Origin: an uncultured Oscillospiraceae bacterium
Lineage (GTDB): Bacteria; Bacillota; Clostridia; Oscillospirales; Oscillospiraceae
Length of the DNA stretch: 14,780 nucleotides
NCBI GenBank assembly: GCA_900756715.1
Contig: CAAELC010000064.1
Coordinates: 1 to 14,780 of the forward strand
Direction of reading: 5' to 3'
Of this stretch, positions 6,981-13,839 are shown in pieces. Each line of letters starts with the position of its first letter. The stretch's first letter is position 1. The position numbers and the translations under genes were made by a program. The notes under the pieces were generated by a model, which saw nothing but the letters and a program-made list of their open reading frames with translations, searched no databases and was not told the origin of the DNA.

Positions 6981-7592
6981 TTACTTGGCCTCCTTTTTCT
7001 TAGCGCTCTTGGCCAGAGCCCACTGCATCGCGGCGATCAGGGTGCCCAGGCACAAAAAGCCGCCCACAGGCAGGATCAGCAGTCCGGCAGGAGTGTAGGA
7101 CTCGGGCATGATCTGGATACCCAGCAGAGTGCCGGCACCGAACAGCTCACGGACAACGCAGAGGATGACCAGAACGACGGTGTAGCCCAGGCCCTGGCAG
7201 ATACCGTCCACCGCAGAAGCGCCCACGGTATTCTTGGAGGCAAATGCCTCGGCACGGCCCAGAATGATGCAGTTCACCACGATCAGGGGAATGAACACGC
7301 CCAGAGATTTATCAATCTCAGGCAAAAATGCCTTCAGCAGCAGCTGCACACAGGTCACGAAGCCCGCGATTACCACGATATAGCAGGCGATACGCACTTC
7401 GTTGGGAATGATCTTACGCAGCAGGGAGATGAAGATGTTGGACAGGGTCAAGATAATCAGAACGGATACGCCCATGCCCAGACCGTTCATCACGCTGGTG
7501 GTGATGGCCATGGTGGAGCACATACCCAGCACCTGAACCAGAACGGGGTTCTGAGTAATCAGGCCCTCTTTTAACTGTTTACCGAAATTCAT
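6981..7592 (-). CDS. rnfE: Rnf complex subunit RnfE (membrane)
   Basis: RnfE pairs with RnfA in the membrane core of the Rnf complex, in inverted topology. The 203-residue protein shows the signature NPVLVQVLGMCSTMAIT (15-31), with C25, and PLIVVNCIILGRAEAFA (102-118), with C108, the likely partners of the RnfA cysteines. It has about six transmembrane helices. The C-terminus (residues 195-203) is lysine-rich, a cytoplasmic tail not needed for the fold. AAGGAGGAG precedes the ATG at 7592. It lies between rnfG and rnfA as in clostridial rnfCDGEAB operons, and the family separates it from the related NqrD by context. Confidence 0.96.
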   Translation of the reverse strand: MNFGKQLKEGLITQNPVLVQVLGMCSTMAITTSVMNGLGMGVSVLIILTLSNIFISLLRKIIPNEVRIACYIVVIAGFVTCVQLLLKAFLPEIDKSLGVFIPLIVVNCIILGRAEAFASKNTVGASAVDGICQGLGYTVVLVILCVVRELFGAGTLLGIQIMPESYTPAGLLILPVGGFLCLGTLIAAMQWALAKSAKKKEAK

Positions 7593-7610
7593 AATTCAGC
7601 TCCTCCTTTC

Positions 7611-8201
7611 TCAACCCAGAGCTTCCACGGCAGCCAGCGCAGCGTTGGCACCCATGTTGACGCCTCTGGTGGAAACGGTGGCACCGGAGATGGCGGTGAT
7701 ATTCTTGCCGACCTTCAGAGAGCCGGCGCCGCTCTGACCAATGAACTGATCCAGCACGGGTACGCCGGCGTCATTGGGCAGGTTGCTCATGACCTTGGAG
7801 CCGATGCCGGCAGTCTCGGAGTTGGAGACGATGGAAATGCCGGTGATGGAACCGGAAGCATCCACGCCCACCACCATCTCGATGTTGCCCTGAGAGCCAC
7901 TGGCCGTGAGCTTGATGGCATAACCGGCAGCAGCGCCATTGGTGGTTACGGCGTACATCTCCTCGATGGTTCCGCCCTGCACGCTGGCAGCGGCAGACAC
8001 TGCCTCAGAAACCTCAACAGGCTCGAAGGTGCTGCCCTCCTCTGTCACGGCGGACAGAGCAATTTTGGTGTTTTCCTCGTTGATGGCGTCGATCTTATCG
8101 GCCGTCACGGAATTGACCAGTCCCAGCAGCGCTGCCACGACCAGAGAAATGACCGTCAGCGTACCGGCGACCTTTGCAATAAACTTACCGGAGATTTTCA
8201 T
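7611..8201 (-). CDS. rnfG: Rnf complex subunit RnfG (covalent FMN subunit)
   Basis: RnfG carries an FMN bound covalently through a phosphoester to threonine and lies outside the membrane, anchored by one helix. The 196-residue protein has an N-terminal anchor (about 8-30) and an FMN-binding domain. It ends near the flavinylation motif ISGATVST (171-178); T175 in SGAT is the likely attachment residue by comparison with NqrC/RnfG. The flavin transferase ApbE needed for this is not in the window. The start ATG overlaps the rnfD stop by 4 nt (ATGA) and has AAGGAGG upstream, so the two are coupled. The linker region 45-80 is Ser/Ala/Glu-rich and probably the least conserved part. Confidence 0.94.
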   Translation of the reverse strand: MKISGKFIAKVAGTLTVISLVVAALLGLVNSVTADKIDAINEENTKIALSAVTEEGSTFEPVEVSEAVSAAASVQGGTIEEMYAVTTNGAAAGYAIKLTASGSQGNIEMVVGVDASGSITGISIVSNSETAGIGSKVMSNLPNDAGVPVLDQFIGQSGAGSLKVGKNITAISGATVSTRGVNMGANAALAAVEALG

Positions 8202-9250
8202 TTTGCAGCCGCCTCCTTCTTTTCCTTCTTGGCAGCACCATAGATGGTGGGCTTGATGTACTTATCAATCAGCCAGGTGGTGCAGTTCATAATCAGGATG
8301 GAGTAGCAGACGCCCTCGGGATAGGAACCGAAGCGACGGATGAAGCAGGTAATCAGGCCGCAGCCAAGACCGAAGACCAGCTGGCCGGGCTTGGTAACAG
8401 GAGAGGTGGCGTAGTCGGTAGCCATGAAGATGGCGCCCAGCATCAGGCCGCCGCCAAAGACACTGTAAGCCATGTAGGTCACGGCGCTCATGCCATCGGG
8501 AGCGGAGATGAGGGAGATGACGGCCACGGTAGCAATATAAGCCACGGGGGTATGCCAGGAAATAACCTTGCGCAGCACCAGATACACGCCGCCCAGCAGC
8601 AGCATCAGGGCGGAAACCTCGCCCAGAGAGCCGCCGATGCGGCCAATGAACATGTCGCCGATGCTGTATGTAGAGGTCAGGTTTGCGATGGCATCCTGTG
8701 CGTCAGCCGCGGTATCGGCAGTGAAGATGCCCTTCATGACGGCCATGGGGGTGGCAGAGGTTACCACATCGGCCCGGCCCGCAAACAGGGGAACCTTCTC
8801 ACCGGCCTTGACCCAGGTGGTCATGGCAGTGGCATAGCAGGCCAGCAGCGCAGCACGACCGGCCAGCGCGGGGTTGAGGAAGTTGCAGCCGATGCCGCCG
8901 TAAAGCTGCTTGACCACAACGATGGAGAAGAATGCGCCGATAATCAGCATCCAGTAGGGCAGGTTTGCCGGGCAGACAAACGCCAGCAGAATGCCGGTGA
9001 CAACGGCGGACAGATCTCCGATGGAGGAGGGCTTCTTCAGTACCTTGCGGTAGCCCCACTCCCAGAACACACAGGCGGCCACGGACACCAGAACATTGCC
9101 CAGTGCACCCCAGCCAAACACATAAACGCCCATCACCAGAGCGGGCAGCAGTGCGATGATCACATCCAGCATGATGGAACGGCTGTCCTCATTGGAACGG
9201 ATGTGGGGGGAGGAGGATGCGATCAACTTCAAATTTTTGTAATCTGTCAT
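8198..9250 (-). CDS. rnfD: Rnf complex subunit RnfD (membrane, covalent FMN)
   Basis: RnfD is a membrane subunit (NqrB/RnfD family) with covalently bound FMN, placed in the ion-pumping core. The 350-residue protein begins with the typical SSSPHIRS (12-19) and has some nine to ten hydrophobic helices, including the signature GCNFLNPALAGRA (121-133). The flavinylation site DVVTSATP (161-168) places FMN on T167. The last ten residues are lysine/alanine-rich. The ATG at 9250 lies 3 nt after the rnfC stop, and AAGGAGG is embedded in the 3' end of rnfC. Its end overlaps the start of rnfG by 4 nt. Whether Na+ or H+ is pumped cannot be read from these residues. Confidence 0.96.
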   Translation of the reverse strand: MTDYKNLKLIASSSPHIRSNEDSRSIMLDVIIALLPALVMGVYVFGWGALGNVLVSVAACVFWEWGYRKVLKKPSSIGDLSAVVTGILLAFVCPANLPYWMLIIGAFFSIVVVKQLYGGIGCNFLNPALAGRAALLACYATAMTTWVKAGEKVPLFAGRADVVTSATPMAVMKGIFTADTAADAQDAIANLTSTYSIGDMFIGRIGGSLGEVSALMLLLGGVYLVLRKVISWHTPVAYIATVAVISLISAPDGMSAVTYMAYSVFGGGLMLGAIFMATDYATSPVTKPGQLVFGLGCGLITCFIRRFGSYPEGVCYSILIMNCTTWLIDKYIKPTIYGAAKKEKKEAAAK

Positions 9251-9253
9251 TGT

Positions 9254-10627
9254 TTACGCCTCCTTCTTTTCCTCGGCTGCCTTCTTCTCGGCCTCAGCCT
9301 TTGCCTTGGCAGCCATTCTTGCGTTATTGACCTTCTGCTTGCCCATGCGGAACATATGGGTCAGGGGCAGACGGGCGGGACAGGTGTAGGCGCAGGCGCC
9401 GCACTCGATGCAGTCCATACCGTGGTAGGTGTTCTGCCAGGTGTCCACATCGCCCTTCATCAGATACTTGTACATGAAGACGGGCTCCAGACGCATGGGA
9501 CACACGCCCACGCACTTGCCGCAGCGGATGCACTGAGGCTGGGCCACATACTTCTCCTCGTCGCCGGCAAAGGCCAGCATGGCGCCGGTGCCCTTACCAA
9601 CGGAAACATTCACATCGTACTGGGCCAGACCCATCATGGGGCCGCCCATAATCAGCTTGTAGGTGTCCTCTTTCAGGCCGCCGCAGGCATCAAACAGGTC
9701 GGTGATGGGGGTGCCGATGGGGCACTCGATATTCTTCGGCTCGATAACGCCGGAGCCGGACACGGTAACAATCTTGCTCACCACAGGCATGCCGGTGTAA
9801 ACGGCCTTGTAAATAGAACAGGTGGTGTTCAGGTTGAAAATGCAGCAGCCTGCGTCGGCGGGCAGCTTGCCGGAGGGAACCTGACGGCCGGAAATGGCCT
9901 GGCAGAGCTGCTTTTCAGCGCCCTGGGGGTAACGGGTATGCAGCACCTCTACCACCACGGGAGCCTTCAGCTCGGCAATGGTCTTGTTCAGCACATCCGC
10001 CGCGTTCTGCTTATTGGCCTCGATACCGATGTAGACCTTGTCCACACCGAAGCACTTAGCCAGCAGCGTAGCGCCCTTGATGACCTGCTCAGGCCGCTCC
10101 AGCATGGTGCGGTGGTCGCCGGTGATGTAGGGCTCGCACTCGGCCGCGTTAATGAGAACATAGTCCACCTTACCCAGACCGGAGCTGATCTTCACATGGG
10201 TGGGGAAGGTTGCGCCGCCCTGACCCACGATGCCGGCGTTCTTCACGATGTCCACCAGCTGCTCGGACGTCAGATTGTCGGGATCCTCTACGGGATGAAT
10301 GTCCGGACACACGGTGTTCTGCTTGTCGTTTTCGATAACCACGCTCATCATGGTGCCGCCCATGGAGAAGGGACGGGGCTCCACGGCCTTGACAGTGCCG
10401 GAAACGCTGGCATGGATGGGTGCGGAAACGAAACCGCCGGGCTCGCCAATCAGCTGGCCCACAGTAACCTTGTCGCCCACGGAAACCACGGGCTTGCAAG
10501 GCGCACCGATGTGCATAGACATGGGAATGACCACCTCAGCCGGGGCTGCCAGCTGCTCGATGGCCTTTTCATTGGTTGCGGCCTTCATATCATTGGGATG
10601 AACGCCGCCAAAGAAAGCTTGTGCCAT
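9254..10627 (-). CDS. rnfC: Rnf complex subunit RnfC (NADH-binding, Fe-S)
   Basis: RnfC is the cytoplasmic subunit where NAD+ is reduced (or NADH oxidised). Domains in the 457 residues: an N-terminal barrel-sandwich segment (about 30-100, with VSVGDKVTVGQLIG), a NuoF-like flavin/NADH domain with GQGGATFPTHVK (135-146) and AAECEPYITGDHR (161-173), a SLBB region, then two ferredoxin clusters C366-x2-C369-x2-C372-x3-C376 and C406-x2-C409-x2-C412-x3-C416. The last 20 residues are an Ala/Lys/Glu-rich tail resembling the RnfB one. It is the first gene of the operon, with GAGGTG 8 nt before the ATG at 10627 and a promoter about 60 bp upstream. Gene order C-D-G-E-A-B is that of clostridia and acetogens. 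Confidence 0.96.
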   Translation of the reverse strand: MAQAFFGGVHPNDMKAATNEKAIEQLAAPAEVVIPMSMHIGAPCKPVVSVGDKVTVGQLIGEPGGFVSAPIHASVSGTVKAVEPRPFSMGGTMMSVVIENDKQNTVCPDIHPVEDPDNLTSEQLVDIVKNAGIVGQGGATFPTHVKISSGLGKVDYVLINAAECEPYITGDHRTMLERPEQVIKGATLLAKCFGVDKVYIGIEANKQNAADVLNKTIAELKAPVVVEVLHTRYPQGAEKQLCQAISGRQVPSGKLPADAGCCIFNLNTTCSIYKAVYTGMPVVSKIVTVSGSGVIEPKNIECPIGTPITDLFDACGGLKEDTYKLIMGGPMMGLAQYDVNVSVGKGTGAMLAFAGDEEKYVAQPQCIRCGKCVGVCPMRLEPVFMYKYLMKGDVDTWQNTYHGMDCIECGACAYTCPARLPLTHMFRMGKQKVNNARMAAKAKAEAEKKAAEEKKEA

Positions 10628-10684
10628 TGTCTTTCACCTCATCTTACTTAGCGGGTGGCCCGATGCCACCACATACTGCATTTC

Positions 10685-10713
10685 AGTTTACAACAAAAAT
10701 CCGCCGTTGTCCA
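10685..10713 (-). promoter_or_regulatory. Promoter of the rnf operon
   Basis: The minus strand has -35 TGGACA (10713-10708, five of six consensus bases) and -10 TAAACT (10690-10685, four of six) with a 17-bp spacer. The roughly 50-nt leader could fold a small hairpin, GGTGGC with GCCACC, before the GAGGTG ribosome site. Confidence 0.55.
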
Positions 10714-10721
10714 CCCCCATC

Positions 10722-10737
10722 TTAGTGGTTTAACTAA
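10722..10737. repeat. Short inverted repeat upstream of the rnf -35 box
   Basis: TTAGT (10722-10726) and ACTAA (10733-10737), 6 bp apart, sit roughly 10 bp upstream of the rnf -35 box, the usual place for an activator. The repeat is short and the region AT-rich, so it may be chance. The rest of 10738-10825 holds no gene that I can see. Confidence 0.25.
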
Positions 10738-10825
10738 ATTTTTGCCCTGATTGTCTCAGCTTTAACAGTTTATGACCGTTCACTATCACTTTTGCCGTAT
10801 TTTTCCGGTTCGCCTTTTGCGGCGG

Positions 10826-10854
10826 TTGCAATGCCGAAGCGGGTATGCTATACT
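10826..10854 (+). promoter_or_regulatory. Promoter of the tRNA-DUF975 unit
   Basis: TTGCAA (10826-10831) and TATACT (10849-10854) are separated by 17 bp, with a TGC extended -10 just upstream. Transcription would start near 10861, about 18 nt before the tRNA, typical of a stable RNA promoter. It is divergent from the rnf promoter. Confidence 0.75.
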
Positions 10855-10878
10855 ATATATAAATTGTATGTTCCGCAT

Positions 10879-10954
10879 GGGGATATAGCTCAATCGGTCA
10901 GAGCCGGCGATTTATAATCGCCAGATGCGAGTTCAAGTCTCGATGTCCCCACCA
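10879..10954 (+). tRNA. tRNA-Ile with anticodon UAU (reads AUA)
   Basis: The 76-nt gene folds as a full cloverleaf with an encoded CCA end. The acceptor GGGGATA pairs with TGTCCCC (one T-G pair). The D stem is GCTC/GAGC with G18-G19 in the loop, the anticodon stem GGCGA/TCGCC with loop TTTATAA, a four-base variable loop follows, and the T loop is TTCAAGT. The outermost T-stem pair (49-65) is G-A, a mismatch. Loop positions 34-36 are TAT, so it reads AUA. Isoleucine identity features are present: A73, U12-A23, C29-G41, A37-A38. Most bacteria instead read AUA with a CAU-anticodon tRNA modified to lysidine, so an encoded UAU tRNA is uncommon. Confidence 0.9.
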
Positions 10955-11024
10955 GACCAGACATTCTATGCATGGCGCGGCAGGCCACGGATTGTGGCGC
11001 ACGGAGCGCAGAGAGGAAGAATTT

Positions 11025-11792
11025 ATGCTGAACCGATTGGAATTGAAGCAGCAGGCCAAGGGCATCGTCCGCGGTGCACAGGTGAATGCGTATCTGTTCA
11101 CACTTTTGTATATGGCGGTGAATCTGCTGCTGAACCTGGCGGACCGGTACACCTCCAGCGGTTGGATAGACGAATATATAAACATAGGCGGCATTCAGTA
11201 TTCCATCCCCACACTTTTCCCCCACGCGCCCTTTTCCGGAACGGTGGTAATCTTTACCTCGCTGCTGATCTGGCTGATTCAATGTGTGCTGCAGACCGGG
11301 TGGACGCAGTACCATCTGGGCGTGCAGCGGGGTGAGGTGATGGGCTACAGCACTCTGCTGGACAGCGTATACATGGCTGGAAAGATCATTCTGCTGCAGC
11401 TGGTCACAACGCTGTTTATCTTCCTGTGGTCGCTGCTGTTCATTATTCCGGGCATTGTGGCGGTTTATCGCTATCGCTTCGCCCTGTATAATCTGTGCGA
11501 GGATCCGGATATGGGGATTATGGATGCCATCCGGCTCAGCAAGGAGCAGACGATGGGCTACAAGGGAGATCTGTTTTTGCTGGATCTGTCCTTTTTGGGG
11601 TGGCTCCTTCTGTCTGCCTGCACCGCAGGACTGCTGGGAATCTGGCTGTCGCCCTATATGGCGCAGACCGACATTGCTTATTTTCAGGCCATCAAGCAGA
11701 CAAAGGGAATGGGGACCTTGCCCGGCCAGTCAGGCCCCGAGGCGGACGATGTGTTCCGCACGGATGACCGATTCAGCGGCCCGGGGTTCTGA
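11025..11792 (+). CDS. DUF975-like integral membrane protein, function unknown
   Basis: I recognise the fold class but not a function. The 255 residues contain about five to six hydrophobic segments: near 22-38, 75-98, 122-147 (LLQLVTTLFIFLWSLLFIIPG), and 185-210. The segment IIPGIVAVYRYRFALYNL, followed by DPDMGIMDAIRLSKEQTMGYKGDLFLLDLSFLGW, is the hallmark of DUF975-type proteins of Firmicutes. The N-terminus (LNRLELKQQAKG) is amphipathic, and the last 30 residues are polar, acidic and likely disordered. I chose the ATG at 11025 because AGAGGAAG lies 7 nt upstream; an in-frame ATG at 10968 would begin close to the tRNA. It starts 70 nt after the tRNA with no terminator or promoter that I can see between them, so the two are probably co-transcribed. 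I52 and neighbours are coded by AUA. Confidence 0.7.
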   Translation: MLNRLELKQQAKGIVRGAQVNAYLFTLLYMAVNLLLNLADRYTSSGWIDEYINIGGIQYSIPTLFPHAPFSGTVVIFTSLLIWLIQCVLQTGWTQYHLGVQRGEVMGYSTLLDSVYMAGKIILLQLVTTLFIFLWSLLFIIPGIVAVYRYRFALYNLCEDPDMGIMDAIRLSKEQTMGYKGDLFLLDLSFLGWLLLSACTAGLLGIWLSPYMAQTDIAYFQAIKQTKGMGTLPGQSGPEADDVFRTDDRFSGPGF

Positions 11793-11856
11793 GCCGCTGT
11801 GCGCTTTGCTTAAAACGGCGCCAGATTACCGATTCAATATCACACCTGTACAGCTG

Positions 11857-11895
11857 AAACCAGCGGTCCCGCCTTTGCCGGGCCGCTGGTTTTTT
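11857..11895 (+). terminator. Intrinsic terminator after the DUF975 gene
   Basis: AACCAGCGG (11858-11866) pairs with CCGCTGGTT (11883-11891), with an inner CCCG/CGGG stem across a T/G opposition, then a run of six T's. It lies about 65 nt after the stop codon. Confidence 0.9.
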
Positions 11896-12022
11896 CGCTG
11901 TTTGGAGCTGCACGGTGAATTTTGCGGCCACCTGGCGGCCAAAAGAGCCTGTGTCGTAATTTTCTCTTAAAATTTCCTTATAGCGTAAAAATTTTTCTTA
12001 CGATTGATAAATCTGTAACAAC

Positions 12023-12085
12023 TTACAATAAAATTGACAAAATTTTGTCAAAGCGCCTATTGTAAACATTCTGTGAATATTGTAA
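12023..12085 (+). promoter_or_regulatory. AT-rich promoter/operator region of atoE with nested repeats
   Basis: An 18-bp perfect palindrome (12034-12051, TTGACAAAATTTTGTCAA) begins with a consensus -35 TTGACA. A -10-like TATTGT (12058-12063) follows at 18 bp. The octamer TATTGTAA occurs at 12058-12065 and 12078-12085, 20 bp (about two turns) apart, and inverted as TTACAATA at 12023-12030, so an outer inverted repeat flanks the palindrome almost symmetrically. I read it as a promoter covered by one or two operators. The regulator is unknown. The stretch 11896-12022 is otherwise AT-rich with no gene. Confidence 0.55.
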
Positions 12086-12133
12086 CATATGAAACGGAGA
12101 GAGCCGACCCGCCCAACGGCGCATCGGCAGGTC

Positions 12134-12204
12134 CCGGCGGAGGAACAGACAACGGTTTGGCCACCTCCCCGCCGGAAATGAAACAGAAAATCATATGAGG
12201 AGGT
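12134..12204 (+). promoter_or_regulatory. Structured leader of atoE with a possible Shine-Dalgarno switch
   Basis: CCGGCGG (12134-12140) pairs with CCGCCGG (12169-12175), and the adjoining AGG (12141-12143) with CCT (12164-12166), making a strong hairpin. Its right arm contains ACCTCC (12163-12168), which is exactly complementary to the GGAGGT (12199-12204) of the atoE ribosome site GAGGAGGT. The two pairings are mutually exclusive. Whether they form is unproven; no known riboswitch class was recognised here. Confidence 0.4.
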
Positions 12205-12211
12205 CCCAATC

Positions 12212-13591
12212 GTGTTTAAGAAATTTACCAACGGCTGCGTGCGCGTGGTGAACCGGTGGCTGCCGGATCCCTTCCTGTTCGCAGTGATTCTGAGCATCGT
12301 GGTCTATATTGCCGCCATGATTGCCACCGGCATGGGCCCCATCGCCATGCTGAATGCCTGGGGCAGCAGCAATGGCTTCTGGGGGCTGCTGTCCTTCTCC
12401 ATGCAGATGGCGCTGGTGCTGGTGCTTGGCTCTGCCATGGCGTCCGCCAAGCCCTGTAAGAAGGCCCTGCGGGCCGCCGCAGGTCTTGCCCACAACAACA
12501 TGCAGGCCATTGTGGTAACCACCATGGTTTCCACCATCTGCTGCTGGCTGAACTGGGGCTTTGGTCTGATTGCAGGCGCGCTGCTGGCCAAGGAGGTTGC
12601 CAAGCGGGTGCCCACCGTGGACTATCCCCTGCTGATCGCCTCTGCCTACTCCGGCTTTGTGATCTGGCACGCCGGTCTGTCCGGCTCCATCCCTCTGGCC
12701 CTGAATGGCGGCTACACCGTGTTCAAGGGCACCGCTCTGGAGCAGACCTTTACCGCTACCACCGCCGAAACCATCTTCCACCCCATGAACATCATCATGT
12801 GCGTGGTAATCCTGATTGCCATGCCCTTTGTGAACTATGCCATGCACCCAGACAAGGATCACTGCATCTGCATTGATCCGGCCCTGCTGGCTGAGGAGAA
12901 CGAGAAGGAATACGAGGTGAAGACCCCCGCGGACAAGCTGGAGCACTCCCGCATTCTGTGGGTTATTCTGGTGGTGGCTGGATTTGCCTATATCATCTAC
13001 TATTTCTACGGCGTAATCAAGGACGGCAAAAATGTTGCCTCTGCCCTGAACCTGAACATCGTGAACTTCATCTTCATGTTCCTGGGCATCCTGCTGCACG
13101 GCGATCTGCGCCGCTATGTGGACGCCATTGCCGACGCTGCATCCGGCGCTGCCGGCATTCTGCTGCAGTTCCCCTTCTACGCCGGTATCATGGGCATGAT
13201 GACCGCCGTGAACGCTGACGGCGTGTCTCTGGCGGGTGTGATTTCCAATTTCTTTGTCAGCATTTCCAACAGCATCACCTTCCCCATGTGGACATTCCTG
13301 TCCGCCGGTGTGGTGAACTTCTTCGTTCCCTCCGGCGGCGGCCAGTGGGCCGTTCAGGGCCCCATCGTGATGCCTGCCGCTCCCGCACTGGGCGTGGAGC
13401 CCGGCCGGGCCGCTATGGCCATCGCCTGGGGCGACCAGTGGACCAATATGATTCAGCCGTTCTGGGCACTGCCTGCACTGGGTGTTGCAAAGCTGTCCGC
13501 CAAGGACATTATGGGCTATCTGGTGGTGGTGCTGCTGTTCACCGGCCTTGTGGCCATTCTGGGCTTCCTGGCTTGGGGTCTGTTGTTCTGA
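12212..13591 (+). CDS. atoE: Short-chain fatty acid transporter, AtoE family
   Basis: AtoE-family permeases move short-chain fatty acids such as acetoacetate or butyrate across the cytoplasmic membrane. The 459-residue protein is close to E. coli AtoE in length and has about eleven to twelve hydrophobic segments. Family signatures are RWLPDPFLFAVIL (15-27), LNWGFGLIAGALLAKE (113-128), the loop PSGGGQWAVQGP (373-384) and AWGDQWTNMIQPFWALP (405-421). A charged cytoplasmic loop lies near 212-246. The start is GTG at 12212, preceded by GAGGAGGT at 8 nt spacing. It has its own promoter region and terminator, and no acyl-CoA transferase gene is adjacent. Direction of transport and true substrate are not visible; in a clostridial gut-type fermenter both butyrate export and uptake are possible. 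Confidence 0.92.
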   Translation: MFKKFTNGCVRVVNRWLPDPFLFAVILSIVVYIAAMIATGMGPIAMLNAWGSSNGFWGLLSFSMQMALVLVLGSAMASAKPCKKALRAAAGLAHNNMQAIVVTTMVSTICCWLNWGFGLIAGALLAKEVAKRVPTVDYPLLIASAYSGFVIWHAGLSGSIPLALNGGYTVFKGTALEQTFTATTAETIFHPMNIIMCVVILIAMPFVNYAMHPDKDHCICIDPALLAEENEKEYEVKTPADKLEHSRILWVILVVAGFAYIIYYFYGVIKDGKNVASALNLNIVNFIFMFLGILLHGDLRRYVDAIADAASGAAGILLQFPFYAGIMGMMTAVNADGVSLAGVISNFFVSISNSITFPMWTFLSAGVVNFFVPSGGGQWAVQGPIVMPAAPALGVEPGRAAMAIAWGDQWTNMIQPFWALPALGVAKLSAKDIMGYLVVVLLFTGLVAILGFLAWGLLF

Positions 13592-13612
13592 TATCCATAT
13601 CTTCCCTTTCCC

Positions 13613-13657
13613 AAATAGTAAGAGGTCCGGCGGAAAACGCCGGGCCTTTTACTATTT
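13613..13657. terminator. 20-bp hairpin terminator after atoE
   Basis: AAATAGTAAGAGGTCCGGCG (13613-13632) pairs along its full length with the sequence up to 13657, two G-U pairs aside, around a five-base GAAAA loop. The GC-rich core is followed by TTTTACTATTT, so it works as an intrinsic terminator for atoE, and by symmetry on the opposite strand. Confidence 0.88.
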
Positions 13658-13712
13658 CCTTCGTCAGGCCGATACGACTTGGAATTTTTTCCGGATTTTT
13701 TACAAAAACCTA

Positions 13713-13741
13713 TTGACAGACTTCCGTCGCCGCGCTATAAC
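13713..13741 (+). promoter_or_regulatory. Strong promoter of cysK
   Basis: A consensus -35 TTGACA (13713-13718) and -10 TATAAC (13736-13741) lie 17 bp apart. The predicted start near 13748 gives a leader of about 165 nt before cysK, long enough for regulation in the RNA. Confidence 0.85.
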
Positions 13742-13769
13742 TATACCATCCTACCTAATTAGTAGTTAT
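13737..13769. promoter_or_regulatory. Candidate operator on the cysK promoter
   Basis: ATAACTA (13737-13743) and TAGTTAT (13763-13769) form a perfect 7-bp inverted repeat with a 19-bp spacer, covering the -10 box and start point. A second palindrome, CTAATTAG (13755-13762), lies inside. A repressor of sulfur metabolism could bind here; I could not match it to a CymR or other consensus. Confidence 0.4.
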
Positions 13770-13806
13770 TTAAGCGGATTCAATCACAGGAAAAGAGGTT
13801 ATTGCC

Positions 13807-13839
13807 ATGAGGCAGCTGTTTCATTCGGAGCGATGTTGA
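13807..13839 (+). CDS. Possible 10-residue leader peptide ending in Cys, upstream of cysK
   Basis: The short frame MRQLFHSERC lies about 60 nt into the predicted cysK leader. GAGG sits 8-9 nt before its ATG, a plausible ribosome site within AAAAGAGGTT. Its last sense codon is TGT (Cys, 13834-13836), directly before TGA. A ribosome that pauses at this Cys codon when cysteine is scarce would overlap the left arm of a hairpin downstream (CACAG 13845-13849 with CTGTG 13886-13890, extended by TAT/ATA). This would make a cysteine-sensing attenuation or coupling device for a cysteine synthase gene. Only the position, RBS and codon choice are seen. Ten codons can arise by chance. Confidence 0.45.
   Translation: MRQLFHSERC

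Noticed and set aside
8552..10651. A 699-codon open frame on the plus strand opposite rnfD and rnfC
   Set aside because: It is fully antisense to two certain genes and its product is rich in His, Gly, Gln and Asn, as expected for the mirror of a GC-rich gene. No ribosome site or family pattern was seen.
10955..11024. A terminator between the tRNA and the DUF975 gene
   Set aside because: Only a weak GCCAC/GTGGC hairpin without a T-run is present, so no terminator is called.
12191..13099. A 302-codon minus-strand frame opposite atoE
   Set aside because: The His/Gly/Gln-rich translation is the typical antisense artefact, and it would begin inside atoE without a promoter or ribosome site.
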